A DNA stretch of 64,000 bases from Sphingobacterium gobiense. GTDB lineage: Bacteria > Bacteroidota > Bacteroidia > Sphingobacteriales > Sphingobacteriaceae. Shown here piece by piece: positions 54,139 to 61,944 of the stretch (its first letter is position 1; the number at the start of each line of letters is the position of its first letter). The position numbers and the translations under genes were made by a program. The DNA lies in NCBI RefSeq assembly GCF_002980575.1, contig NZ_PVBS01000001.1, positions 310,001 to 374,000 of the forward strand. The letters are read 5' to 3'. Under the pieces are notes generated by a model. That model saw only the letters and a list, made by a program, of their open reading frames with translations, searched no databases and was not told the origin of the DNA.

Positions 54139-55101
54139 ATGAAACCTATTTCTATCTGTCTCATACTATTTTTTATCTCTACAGGGGCCCGTGGGCAGTT
54201 GTATTCCGTTGACGGCGCACATTCTTACGGTCTGGGTAGTAATATTACGCTAGGTCTACACCTCAGTCATGTGAAGAAATTTGCAGCGTATATCGAGGCA
54301 AATATCAATGCCGGATATCTTTACCAAGGGAACTGGCTCGGCATCACTCCTCAGGTCCAATACGCCTTCAAGTGGAATACGTTTTCTACTTCCGACAGAA
54401 AAACGTCTCATCAGCTATTTGGGAGTTTTCAGATCCCCATATCCTTATACCACGGAAACTGCGGTGCGTCCCTCAACAATGGATTGGAATATAACCAACC
54501 TTTCTACGCTTTTGCCGACCTCAGTATGCCAGCCATCAAAAATCCATATCGTTCAGCTATTTCACTAGGATTGCAGACTATTTTTATATTCCATCCCGGC
54601 GAGCGGATGAAATCTCAACGGGTAGGCACCTTACATCTCAAGATCCGGGAAGCGCATGTTTTTTATCAAAACGACGGCGTTTTGCCTGGCCTCCCAGTCG
54701 ATAACCACGATCGTTGGTATACCAGCAGTGCCATGATCGCCTGGCATAGAAACGGGCACCGAACCGTTGACCATTTCGCGCTGGCCTATAATCGCTTTAC
54801 GGGTTACAGCCATCTCGCTTACGAGGCCGCTAAGGTAATTGGCGACAATCAGGTCGATTACAAAGATCTATCCGAGATAAAATACAACGAAGACTACTGG
54901 CGGTTCACCGTCGGCCACAACCACATCGGAAACATAAACCTGAGGCTTACGAACCCGAACTTCAAACTTATGCAGGGGCAAAAAGCTGTTCATTTTCTCC
55001 AAAATATGCCGTATCACGTCGACAACTCCAGTCCCCGGCTATCCATAGATGTGCAATCCCAGGTATTTATATCTAATCATCTAAAGCATGAAGACCATTA
55101 A
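54139..55101 (+). CDS. secreted protein of unknown function, module cargo
   Basis: 320 residues with a signal peptide (MKPISICLILFFISTGARGQ). The N-terminal 180 residues look like an outer-membrane beta-barrel (SYGLGSNITLGLHLSHVKKF, AAYIEANINAGYLYQGNWLG, GLQTIFIFHPGER). The C-terminal third is different and dense in conserved-looking residues (VDYKDLSEIKYNEDYWRFTV, GNINLRLTNPNFKLMQGQKA, VHFLQNMPYHVD). I do not recognise the family. It overlaps the next gene by 14 bp. The pair sits where rpn sits in the 57-kb module. An effector role is possible but unsupported. Confidence 0.72.
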   Translation: MKPISICLILFFISTGARGQLYSVDGAHSYGLGSNITLGLHLSHVKKFAAYIEANINAGYLYQGNWLGITPQVQYAFKWNTFSTSDRKTSHQLFGSFQIPISLYHGNCGASLNNGLEYNQPFYAFADLSMPAIKNPYRSAISLGLQTIFIFHPGERMKSQRVGTLHLKIREAHVFYQNDGVLPGLPVDNHDRWYTSSAMIAWHRNGHRTVDHFALAYNRFTGYSHLAYEAAKVIGDNQVDYKDLSEIKYNEDYWRFTVGHNHIGNINLRLTNPNFKLMQGQKAVHFLQNMPYHVDNSSPRLSIDVQSQVFISNHLKHEDH

Positions 55102-55873
55102 CTATCTTTTTCTCTTACCTATCGGGATTGTATTTTTCGTTGCCTCCTGTAGGTACACCTACTCGGTCATGTCCCTTCCCGCTCATGAGACCCTTGACTC
55201 TTTTCGGGTGGACGCGTTTGATGTGTATGCTAAGTATGATACGCTGCTAAATGTTCCGGGCACTCCCCATTATACCACATCCTTAGTAGATGGGAGTGTT
55301 GTGTTAGGCGTACATTATCTATTTATAGAAAAGGAATCGACCGACTTGCGAAGGGTAATCCATTGCGCTCCCATCCATTACTATCATCGTTTTAAATCGT
55401 GGCCTCTCGCGTTGGGTAGGCAAACCGATCCGAATTTCAACGACGGACTGCACGGGAGCCGAAACCTCATCAATATCCGGGAGATATTGGAGATCCGCGA
55501 GGGAGAACTGCGGCAAGACGGTCGCGTCACCTTTAGTTCAGCGAAAAGGCGTCAAGGCTGGAACATTGTGTTAGCGGCGGACAGCTCCACTGTTACGCTC
55601 GAAAGTTTAACGGCAGCGTCTTTATGTAAAAAGAATAAAGGAAATCCTACAGTAAGGTTAGACACGATCTTCTCAGACCCGGTCGTATTCGAGCGAATGG
55701 TCGATCCTGCGTTGGTATTCGCCACACCCGGTGGCTGCGTGTTTCCGCTGTCGGACGTTTTTTATTTCACGCGGACCTGCTCTAAACGCAACGACGCCTA
55801 TTTTCCAGTAACAGGCTGTTGCCCCGAGATCAAAAAACTGAAGGGAAGGGTGTACCGGGGTGTAAAACACTAG
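55088..55873 (+). CDS. lipoprotein of unknown function, module cargo
   Basis: 261 residues, lipoprotein signal (LLPIGIVFFVASCRYTYSVM). The mature protein has no recognised domain; WNIVLAADSSTVTLESLTAA, a cysteine-bearing C-terminus (FTRTCSKRNDAYFPVTGCCP) and basic end stand out. Translationally coupled to 54139 by overlap. If that protein were an exported effector, a coupled lipoprotein could be its partner; this is speculation. hp1 copy K begins 9 bp after the stop. Confidence 0.7.
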   Translation: MKTINYLFLLPIGIVFFVASCRYTYSVMSLPAHETLDSFRVDAFDVYAKYDTLLNVPGTPHYTTSLVDGSVVLGVHYLFIEKESTDLRRVIHCAPIHYYHRFKSWPLALGRQTDPNFNDGLHGSRNLINIREILEIREGELRQDGRVTFSSAKRRQGWNIVLAADSSTVTLESLTAASLCKKNKGNPTVRLDTIFSDPVVFERMVDPALVFATPGGCVFPLSDVFYFTRTCSKRNDAYFPVTGCCPEIKKLKGRVYRGVKH

Positions 55874-55878
55874 AGATA

Positions 55879-56017
55879 ATAACAAAAAAATCCTGAAGCG
55901 GGGAGCTTCAGGATTTTTACTAACTAACCAATTATTAACCTAAATTATGAATTACTAAAATAACGTCAATTCGTGTGCCTTTCTTATTTTTGTAATGCTT
56001 TTTAACAAATCTTAACA
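55879..56017 (+). repeat. hp1 repeat, copy K
   Basis: Perfect AATCCTGAAGC/GCTTCAGGATT stem; GATAATAAC at its left edge is the rpn-stop flank seen in copies H and J. Subtype 1 tail ends TTTTTAACAAATCTTAACAA. A NUDIX 3' remnant follows. Confidence 0.9.
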
Positions 56018-56024
56018 AGTACTC

Positions 56025-56081
56025 CGCCCTATATGTGATAATTCCGACAAACAGGCACATCCGCTTCTGCCCAGTCGTAGC
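56025..56081 (-). pseudogene. NUDIX gene, 3' remnant
   Basis: ATAATTCCGACAAACAGGCA, CATCCGCTTCTGCCCAGTCG match the last about 16 codons of the NUDIX genes. The match stops at the stop codon of the next gene (56082). Confidence 0.7.
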
Positions 56082-56807
56082 TTATAATTCGTTTATTGTA
56101 TACCACGGAATTCCAAATTTTCCGTTGAAAATTAGGATTACTACATGATCCTTAACTTGATGATCCCTGAAAAACTTGCTGGAAACATAGATTGTATTCT
56201 TGTTTTTTTTAGGTCCCCACGGTCCAAGCAGAAAACTTGGTGAGCCGCGTCTCCCTCCCAAATGCTTTTTTAGGATCGTCGAGTAGTAAACTTGTGGAGT
56301 CGAGTCATCCAGTACCGCGTTTAAGGAAGTGATCGTACCGTAGGCATAACCTATTAGGAATACGTAGCTGGTTGCTGTCTTCAGGTAAACTTTAAAAGGT
56401 TGAAATTTGTATTCAATATTATTGAAGAATAAGAAACAGAGTATTAACAATGTAAATCCGAACACCAATAGCCACAGCAGGAAGTATTCCAAAATATTAA
56501 ATAGTTTGAAACTTGTTAGAGTCAGACTCAAAGAAACGTATAGCATGGCATAGTATATCGTAGGTTTTACCAGATGACGCTCCGCATCTATTCTTACATA
56601 CTTGCTATACAATTTTAATACGGCAATACATATCAATGGGATGGCGATGTTTACGGCAACAGCCAGTGGGTATGAGCTAGGAAAAAAGACAAGCCCTGCA
56701 GCGCACAAAATGCTCAGAGAATTCAGAAACTTGCAAATCCTTTCAGCCGTACGATGCTTAGCAACTTTTTTGTCGTAAACAGGGCCTTTGTTATTCCTGT
56801 AAATCAT
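56082..56807 (-). CDS. polytopic membrane protein of unknown function
   Basis: 241 residues with about five membrane segments (ICKFLNSLSILCAAGLVFFP, PLAVAVNIAIPLICIAVLKL, AMLYVSLSLTLTSFKLF, FLLWLLVFGFTLLILCFLFF, YVFLIGYAYGTITSL). The soluble end (STILKKHLGGRRGSPSFLLG ... DHVVILIFNGKFGIPWYTIN) carries the only possible functional clues; family not recognised. Its 3' end abuts the NUDIX remnant, so it occupies the position of the lost NUDIX body. Confidence 0.7.
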   Translation of the reverse strand: MIYRNNKGPVYDKKVAKHRTAERICKFLNSLSILCAAGLVFFPSSYPLAVAVNIAIPLICIAVLKLYSKYVRIDAERHLVKPTIYYAMLYVSLSLTLTSFKLFNILEYFLLWLLVFGFTLLILCFLFFNNIEYKFQPFKVYLKTATSYVFLIGYAYGTITSLNAVLDDSTPQVYYSTILKKHLGGRRGSPSFLLGPWGPKKNKNTIYVSSKFFRDHQVKDHVVILIFNGKFGIPWYTINEL

Positions 56808-56954
56808 ATAATACCGTCGTTATTTTCTGCGTATATCATATCGCTCGTATGCATACATCGGAGATTGTCAAAAATTTTTCAATATTCATATAACAGTTAA
56901 TTAGTTCGTGCGAAATTAAAGCTTTTAACCTATATTTTTTAATACCCCAAACAA

Positions 56955-57026
56955 AAAAACAAAGCCTGCATTCCTTTTTGCCCGCGCGGTCGTTGTTGTT
57001 CGCGATGCGGTACTGGAAGTCCTCTG
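56955..57026 (-). pseudogene. hp2 half-hairpin fused to NTF2-like remnant
   Basis: AAAGCCTGCA (half of the hp2 stem, copy f) joins TTCCTTTTTGCCCGCGCGGT and GATGCGGTACTGGAAGTCCT, a piece of the NTF2-like gene coding FxYRxxNNNDRAGKKE. It then runs into GACAATCCATAGCCGTTTTT, which also lies before the other rpn at 41.4 kb. Confidence 0.7.
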
Positions 57027-57157
57027 CCCCGACAATCCATAGCCGTTTTTAAACGTTTATAAACGACTATAAATGCTTATTTACCGGCTTTCACACTAAA
57101 CATCGCTTAAGTTTGCTTCACAGTTATCAGAATTATGTACCATAAATTTTAATCATT

Positions 57158-58096
57158 ATGAAGCAACACACAACACCTGTATTTATCGATCCCACGACAG
57201 ACTTCGGTTTTAAGCGTATATTCGGTACCGAGGCGAACAAGGATCTATTGATCTCCTTTCTCAATGAACTGTTCCAGGGGCGGAAGCTTATCGAGGATCT
57301 CTATTACAACAAGAACGAACATGTAGGCGACACCGAAGAAGTCGGTACGGTCATATTTGACCTGACGTGCACGGCCAGCGATGGCGAACAATTCATTATC
57401 GAGGTCCAGCGGACCCCGCAGACGAATTTAAAAAAACGTATGCTGTACTATGGCAGCAAACTGATCGCAGACCAGGCGCCCAAAGGGAACAGAAGAGGAT
57501 GGGGCTATACGATCAGTGAGGTCTATGTGATTGTGCTGATGGATGGCTTTCCCATGCCCGACGGCAGCGGCAGCACCGACTATCTCCATGACATCTGTCT
57601 ATGCAACAGGGATTCTGGCGAAGTTTTTTACGAACATCTTGGGTTTATTTATGTGGAATTGATTAATTTTACCAAAGGAGAACAGGAACTGACCGTTGAT
57701 CTGGACAGGTGGCTGCACGTTCTGAAGAACATGTCCAAAATGGATAAGCTGCCGACCTATCTACGTAAGCCGGTTTTTGAGAAATTATTTTCTATTGCAG
57801 CATATAGTAAGTTAAACAAGGAGGAACGCGATATGTACGATGCGAGCTTGAAGAATAAGTGGGATGCGGAGTCGATCCGCCAGACAGCCATCTTGGAGCA
57901 GAAAAAGGCGAGAGAGCGCGGGCTTGAGGAGGGTCGTGAAGAAGGTCGTGAAGAAGGTCGAGAAGAAGGTCGAGAAGAAGGTCTAAAAGAAGGCGCTCTT
58001 GCCATTGCTTTAAAATTGAAAAACATGGATATGGCTGTGGAAGATATAGTCCAAGCTACCGGTTTATCGGCTGAAGAAATAGAAAAACTAAAATGA
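57158..58096 (+). CDS. Rpn-family PD-(D/E)XK recombination-promoting nuclease/putative transposase
   Basis: 312 residues. Starts VFIDPTTDFGFKRIFGTEAN (family signature) with LISFLNELFQGRKLIEDLYY. The nuclease core is visible: VIFDLTCTASDGEQFIIEVQ gives the D-x(n)-E-x-Q catalytic pattern, then RMLYYGSKLIADQ. Rpn proteins in E. coli are DNA endonucleases linked to RecA-independent horizontal transfer. C-terminal 12-bp tandem repeats encode EEGR units. Ends EEIEKLK just before hp1 copy L. Related remnants lie at 15.3, 15.8, 33.5, 41.5 and 44.1 kb. Confidence 0.9.
   Translation: MKQHTTPVFIDPTTDFGFKRIFGTEANKDLLISFLNELFQGRKLIEDLYYNKNEHVGDTEEVGTVIFDLTCTASDGEQFIIEVQRTPQTNLKKRMLYYGSKLIADQAPKGNRRGWGYTISEVYVIVLMDGFPMPDGSGSTDYLHDICLCNRDSGEVFYEHLGFIYVELINFTKGEQELTVDLDRWLHVLKNMSKMDKLPTYLRKPVFEKLFSIAAYSKLNKEERDMYDASLKNKWDAESIRQTAILEQKKARERGLEEGREEGREEGREEGREEGLKEGALAIALKLKNMDMAVEDIVQATGLSAEEIEKLK
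57924..57986 (+). repeat. 12-bp tandem repeat inside rpn
   Basis: About five units of GAAGGTCGTGAA encode EEGREEGREEGREEG, then LKEG. Such arrays vary in length by slippage and are typical for this family. Confidence 0.8.
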
Positions 58097-58097
58097 T

Positions 58098-58235
58098 AAT
58101 CAAAAAATCCTGAAGCGGGGAGCCTCAGGATTTTTACTAACTAACCAATTATTAACCTAAATTATGAATTACTAAAATAACGTCAATTTGTGTGCCTTTC
58201 TTATTTTTGTAACGCCTTTTTAACAAATCTTAACG
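58098..58235 (+). repeat. hp1 repeat, copy L
   Basis: AATCCTGAAGC/GCCTCAGGATT hairpin 9 bp after the rpn stop, subtype 1 tail ending TTTTTAACAAATCTTAACGA. Here the hairpin is plainly placed as the rpn terminator. No NUDIX remnant follows. Confidence 0.9.
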
Positions 58236-58385
58236 AAATATAGTCCTACTAGCATAATGCAATATTTCACTACGCACTTGGACTGATGGCAAAATATGCC
58301 AGTCAAGACGGCTGGCTACCTTTACACACGGTATCTACCGTCACATACCTCTGTTGTTTTACGAACAATTTTTTATGTTTGTACT

Positions 58386-59111
58386 ATGACTGATTTATCT
58401 ATCCCCGACCTTTACAAGTTTTATCGCGATCAATTGTCTTATCAAGCATTGATAAATGGTGGTGGCTATAAAAAGCACAGAAACCGGATACTGTGTGTTT
58501 TGATTCTTCCCCTAATTATTGTATTTGTATTCGGGCTAAGAACTTATAACTATCCGATACTTGATAGTGAAAGGTTGATTAATGTGATTATTTTTATTGG
58601 ATTGTATATTATCTACCTCATCGGAATGGGATATTATTTCAAGTTCATGGACAAAAAGAAGGATAAATGGCTTCGTTCGCAAGAAAACCCAGAGCAGCTT
58701 TCCTTTCCAGAGTTTGTCCATAAACATCGACATCTAGCGCTTAAAGAATATCTTATGAAACAAGGTGTAAGTACACCCGAACAATGGCAACACACTATTG
58801 AAGAGTTGGAAAAGCACCGTAAGAAATCCTTAGAAGAAATACTGTTTTTAATGGTTCTGATCGGTGGAGCGCTGGGGCTGCTTAATGACGATATCAGAAA
58901 TGTCTTGGTAGGAAATATTGGAGACGCGCCTCTGCAATCATGGATGTATATTTTATTTGTGTCAGCTTTGATATTTCCAGTCTATAAATTATTATTACTA
59001 TTTCGTAATCAAGATACCGGGAAATGGCCTATGTACAAGGAAATGGTCAATATACTCAAGACTACCCAACCACAATCTTTGCCGAAGCCGTCCAAAGATA
59101 CTCCGGAATAG
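58386..59111 (+). CDS. membrane protein of unknown function
   Basis: 241 residues from ATG 58386 (MTDLSIPDLYKFYRDQLSYQ). Two N-terminal membrane helices (ILCVLILPLIIVFVFGL, LINVIIFIGLYIIYLIGMGY), a soluble middle (LKEYLMKQGVSTPEQWQHTI and an EELEKHRKKSLEEI coiled-coil-like helix) and two further helices near the end. Family not recognised. It follows hp1 L where the NUDIX gene stands in other module copies. Confidence 0.72.
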   Translation: MTDLSIPDLYKFYRDQLSYQALINGGGYKKHRNRILCVLILPLIIVFVFGLRTYNYPILDSERLINVIIFIGLYIIYLIGMGYYFKFMDKKKDKWLRSQENPEQLSFPEFVHKHRHLALKEYLMKQGVSTPEQWQHTIEELEKHRKKSLEEILFLMVLIGGALGLLNDDIRNVLVGNIGDAPLQSWMYILFVSALIFPVYKLLLLFRNQDTGKWPMYKEMVNILKTTQPQSLPKPSKDTPE

Positions 59112-59209
59112 GTTCCTCTAGCTTCCATTGGATAGACACCGGTTTCGATCCCGTATGGCTTACATAGTGAGCAGGGTCTATAAAAACATAACCATTATTA
59201 ACAGGCCCT

Positions 59210-59548
59210 TCACCTTATATCCAATAATTCCCGAACAACCGGCACATCCGCCTCCGCCCAATCATAGTTCTTCAAGTCATTGTAAGAAACCCAGATGGCT
59301 TGCGCGTGCTCGGCAATAGCCAGCGAACCACCTGTCCATTTACATAGAAAAGGGTAGCGGTAGAGCGAAAATTCCGGATAATGGTGCTCCACATGGCTGA
59401 GCGCAGATCCAACTTCGATTTCCAATCCTAGCTCTTCTTTAATCTCTCTTTTTAGGCAATCCTCTTTGGTTTCTCCAGTTTCAACCTTGCCACCGGGAAA
59501 CTCCCATTTCAGCGGAAGCTTCATAGAAGCCGAGCGTTGGCATATCAA
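59210..59548 (-). CDS. NUDIX hydrolase (MutT-like), N-terminally truncated
   Basis: 112 codons. Complete Nudix box GGKVETGETKEDCLKREIKE-ELGLEI (GX5EX7REUXEEXGU). Compared with the gene at 61442 the first about 14 residues are missing: an in-frame stop precedes KVLICQRSA. C-terminal half equals the module remnants (YPFLCKWTGG, AQAIWVSYND, WAEADVPVVRELL). MutT-like enzymes hydrolyse oxidised nucleotides. Loss of the first beta-strand makes activity doubtful, unless the TTG start works. Confidence 0.7.
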   Translation of the reverse strand: MICQRSASMKLPLKWEFPGGKVETGETKEDCLKREIKEELGLEIEVGSALSHVEHHYPEFSLYRYPFLCKWTGGSLAIAEHAQAIWVSYNDLKNYDWAEADVPVVRELLDIR

Positions 59549-59596
59549 TACTTTACATCACCATTCCTCTCCTCCTTTCTAATCATCTAACACTGT

Positions 59597-59971
59597 TCAG
59601 CTTATATCCGTCAACTTTACGATCTTTCCGTTCTGCGAAAACTCAAAAATAGATTTGCCTTTTAGTTTTACCTTATCTCCTTTTTTAATGCCATTAGGGA
59701 AATCCATTGCCGCTATCGCCTCATAATCAATATCGATTTCAACAGAATTTCCATTAGGTCTAGTCTTTAGTATAGTTTGTTTTCTTGTCGAAAAGTAGGA
59801 GAGAGCTGTTATGGCTTGTTCTCTAAATGCGTCTTTACCTTGTATAGAAAGCGTAACTTCGTGATTGCTTATATTCTCAAATAATACGTCGTCAGAAAGG
59901 TTTTCAATCATCTTGTTTACATCCTTACTGTTGTAGGCATTAATATATTCTTGAATAATTTCTTCTTTCAT
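59597..59971 (-). CDS. SnoaL/NTF2-like protein
   Basis: 124 residues from ATG 59971 (MKEEIIQEYINAYNSKDVNK), chosen over 60031 because the family starts there. MIENLSDDVLFENISNHEVT and SIQGKDAFREQAITALSYFS are typical of SnoaL-like ligand-binding or cyclase folds. No signal peptide. A small lipoprotein ORF lies upstream on the same strand. Confidence 0.85.
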   Translation of the reverse strand: MKEEIIQEYINAYNSKDVNKMIENLSDDVLFENISNHEVTLSIQGKDAFREQAITALSYFSTRKQTILKTRPNGNSVEIDIDYEAIAAMDFPNGIKKGDKVKLKGKSIFEFSQNGKIVKLTDIS

Positions 59972-60051
59972 CTTTCTAGTTTTACGGATCGTCTTAATCT
60001 TCTGCATACAATTCATCGGAAACCAACCCATCTAGGAGTTTCTCAAAATTA

Positions 60052-60165
60052 TCAGCAACAACTGACTGCGATGTTTTCGTCATTATCATCCTTACTGCAC
60101 CCAGTGAATAGGAGTGTGTCCACGCTCAAACATGCGGCATATTTTAATTTGATATTCATCTTCAT
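60052..60165 (-). CDS. 37-residue lipoprotein-like ORF
   Basis: Starts ATG 60165: MKMNIKLKYAACLSVDTLLF, then TGCSKDDNDENIAVSCC and stop. Has a lipobox (LFTGCSKDD). The +1 frame continues as TKTSQSVVADNFEKLLDGLV to about 59994, so this may be a frameshifted longer lipoprotein. Lies about 80 bp upstream of the SnoaL-like gene. Confidence 0.4.
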   Translation of the reverse strand: MKMNIKLKYAACLSVDTLLFTGCSKDDNDENIAVSCC

Positions 60166-60194
60166 TACTCTCTTTTTAGTTAGCATATCTTGAT

Positions 60195-60350
60195 TTATAC
60201 AGACTCATCCTTGTTTCTTACCTCTGAAATTATCGGGCTTCTATACGTCAAAACACTAACACAGTCACTAATGCCCAATACGAAAAATTCAGGGAAATTA
60301 TGTTTAAACGGTAATCTTTCTATTCCGATTGCGATACTCTCTTTCATCAT
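60195..60350 (-). CDS. 51-residue ORF, uncertain
   Basis: MMKESIAIGIERLPFKHNFP then EFFVLGISDCVSVLTYRSPI and a polar end (EVRNKDESV). No domain recognised. Apart from this and the lipoprotein ORF, I see nothing in 59972-60418. Confidence 0.25.
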   Translation of the reverse strand: MMKESIAIGIERLPFKHNFPEFFVLGISDCVSVLTYRSPIISEVRNKDESV

Positions 60351-60418
60351 TTAGTGAGTAGCTAATTTGCCGAACTTCATATTATTTCTTTGAGGCCTAT
60401 TGAATTTTTCAATTTTGG

Positions 60419-61156
60419 TTAGTTGTTAAAACTCACAGGAAGTTCCATTGTAATTTCTACATTCTTTCCATCCTGTACACCCGGAGTCCAACGAGGAAGG
60501 GATTTTATAAAGTCAAGCGCCGCCTTGTCCAGAACCTCATTCACGCTTTTAACAATCTTTGCATCCTTTGTCTTTCCACGCTTGTCGACGACAAACTGGA
60601 CGATTACCTTTCCGTTAGCACCCTGCGCGCCTGTAGGATAAGAGAAGTGCTTATTTACATAGTCCGAAAAAGTAGATTTTCCGCGATTGAAAATCGGAGC
60701 TTTTTCTAATGCCTTCATTTCGTAACTGCGCTCACCATTTTCATAATTTACAGTTTTTACCTTTTCCTGCTGACGCGTTATCTTGCCATTGCTATCCCAT
60801 TCCGTGATTTTGATAGCTTCACCCTCATCAAATATCATCCAACGATGCTTTTTTCCATCTTCATGCCACCAGGTAAACTCTCCATCTCTAATCTCCGGTT
60901 CTAATGAACGATACCAGCCGTCCATCTGCTTAACACCATTCGGGTAATAATCTTCTACACGGATTGGTTTTTTCTTGTCGTCGCGGTGTATAACGCGGTA
61001 GAAATGTTTGTTTTCACGATCTGTCTTTTCCCATTTGGCATTGTAATATACAGTATCGCTGGCTTGAGCCATTGTTTCCGTATAGGAAAAAATGCTAGCT
61101 ACAATACATATAACAAACAAATTGCGCTCGTCGCTTAAGATAGCTTTCCTTTTCAT
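60419..61156 (-). CDS. TonB-family C-terminal domain protein
   Basis: About 245 residues from ATG 61156 (MKRKAILSDERNLFVICIVA), signal sequence ending near TMAQA. Middle part has MORN/YwqK-like repeats (VEDYYPNGVKQMDGWYRSLE, EFTWWHEDGKKHRW). C-terminal TonB domain with NGKVIVQFVVDKRGKTKDAK and ALDFIKSLPRWTPGVQDGKN. It lacks an inner-membrane anchor plus proline linker, so it is not a standard energiser; possibly a periplasmic relative of TonB. Confidence 0.83.
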   Translation of the reverse strand: MKRKAILSDERNLFVICIVASIFSYTETMAQASDTVYYNAKWEKTDRENKHFYRVIHRDDKKKPIRVEDYYPNGVKQMDGWYRSLEPEIRDGEFTWWHEDGKKHRWMIFDEGEAIKITEWDSNGKITRQQEKVKTVNYENGERSYEMKALEKAPIFNRGKSTFSDYVNKHFSYPTGAQGANGKVIVQFVVDKRGKTKDAKIVKSVNEVLDKAALDFIKSLPRWTPGVQDGKNVEITMELPVSFNN

Positions 61157-61232
61157 CAATTTTGGGTTAATATTTAAAGTATCCAAGTATTCTTGCATCG
61201 TCCATATGTGGTCTCCAATTTTAGAATCCTTC

Positions 61233-61451
61233 TTAGACTGTTCGCCCCCTCACCGGCGTCAGCATATCGCTACAAACGCTTGGATAAGTCAATAGATCGG
61301 TCGTTATCCCTGATTCACATCTAAAATTAGCGACTTTTATTTTGGCTTCCAAATCAAAATTTTGTAAAGCCTCTTCGCTATCCAACTTTTTGTCATTGGC
61401 GATAAAATATTGCTTGCAGTTCAGTTCAGACAGATGCAGACCTAACTCCAT
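61233..61451 (-). CDS. 72-residue ORF overlapping the NUDIX stop, uncertain
   Basis: MELGLHLSELNCKQYFIAND, KKLDSEEALQNFDLEAKIKV and then a less protein-like end. It overlaps the NUDIX gene by 10 bp on the same strand, as in translational coupling. No domain recognised; it may be a fragment of a lost gene. Confidence 0.3.
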   Translation of the reverse strand: MELGLHLSELNCKQYFIANDKKLDSEEALQNFDLEAKIKVANFRCESGITTDLLTYPSVCSDMLTPVRGRTV

Positions 61452-61828
61452 AATTGCATTAGTTCATTCACAATCGGTACATCTGCTTCTGCCCAGTCAT
61501 AGCGCTGCAGTTCCGCAGGCGAGACCCAAAGCACTTGCGCATGCTCAGTTAACATCAATTCTCCGTCGGTTACCGTACAACGAAAAGGGTAGAGGGTAAT
61601 CTCGAAATTTGGATAAGCATGCGTCACCGCGGTCAGTTCTTCATGTACTTCGATCTCCAATCCGAGTTCTTCCCTGATCTCCCGCCGGAGACACGCCGAT
61701 CTGCTTTCTCCTGCTTCGATTTTACCACCCGGGAACTCCCATTTGAGCGGAGGTTTCATGAAAGCTGAGCGTTGGCAGATCAAGATTTTATTATTGTGTT
61801 CTATGATGGCACAGGTTACGTGAAGCAT
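61442..61828 (-). CDS. NUDIX hydrolase (MutT-like)
   Basis: 128 residues, complete. MLHVTCAIIEHNNKILICQR is the first strand, then the Nudix box GGKIEAGESRSACLRREIRE-ELGLEI, and C-terminal LYPFRCTVTDGELMLTEHAQ and WAEADVPIVNELM. Probably sanitises oxidised or unusual nucleotides (8-oxo-dGTP class), as MutT/YfcD-like enzymes do. No hp1 is at its 3' end, unlike the remnants. Its start region is duplicated at 42485. Confidence 0.92.
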   Translation of the reverse strand: MLHVTCAIIEHNNKILICQRSAFMKPPLKWEFPGGKIEAGESRSACLRREIREELGLEIEVHEELTAVTHAYPNFEITLYPFRCTVTDGELMLTEHAQVLWVSPAELQRYDWAEADVPIVNELMQLWS

Positions 61829-61922
61829 AATGCGTTAAATATAGCAAATTCACCTTATTATAAGGCATCGACCGGAATTACGTGATCACTATTATACATG
61901 AATCTACGGAACTCCAAATTCA

Positions 61923-61944
61923 TAGCCGTTTTTGAGAACGGCTA
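61923..61944. terminator. hairpin upstream of the NUDIX gene
   Basis: TAGCCGTT / AACGGCTA around TTTGAG. The 61829-62208 gap has no gene; it is GT-rich around 61990-62100. CATAGCCGTTTTT also opens the rpn upstream region at 41.4 and 57.0 kb. Confidence 0.4.

Noticed and set aside
54139..55873. Toxin-immunity pair
   Set aside because: Signal peptides, overlap and location would fit, but no toxin or immunity domain is recognisable, so it is kept only as a hypothesis in the cargo finding.
7937..58235. hp1 as CRISPR repeat or integron attC array
   Set aside because: Spacing is irregular (0.4 to 15 kb), there are no uniform spacers, no cas genes and no integrase; copies are explained by rpn and NUDIX gene ends.
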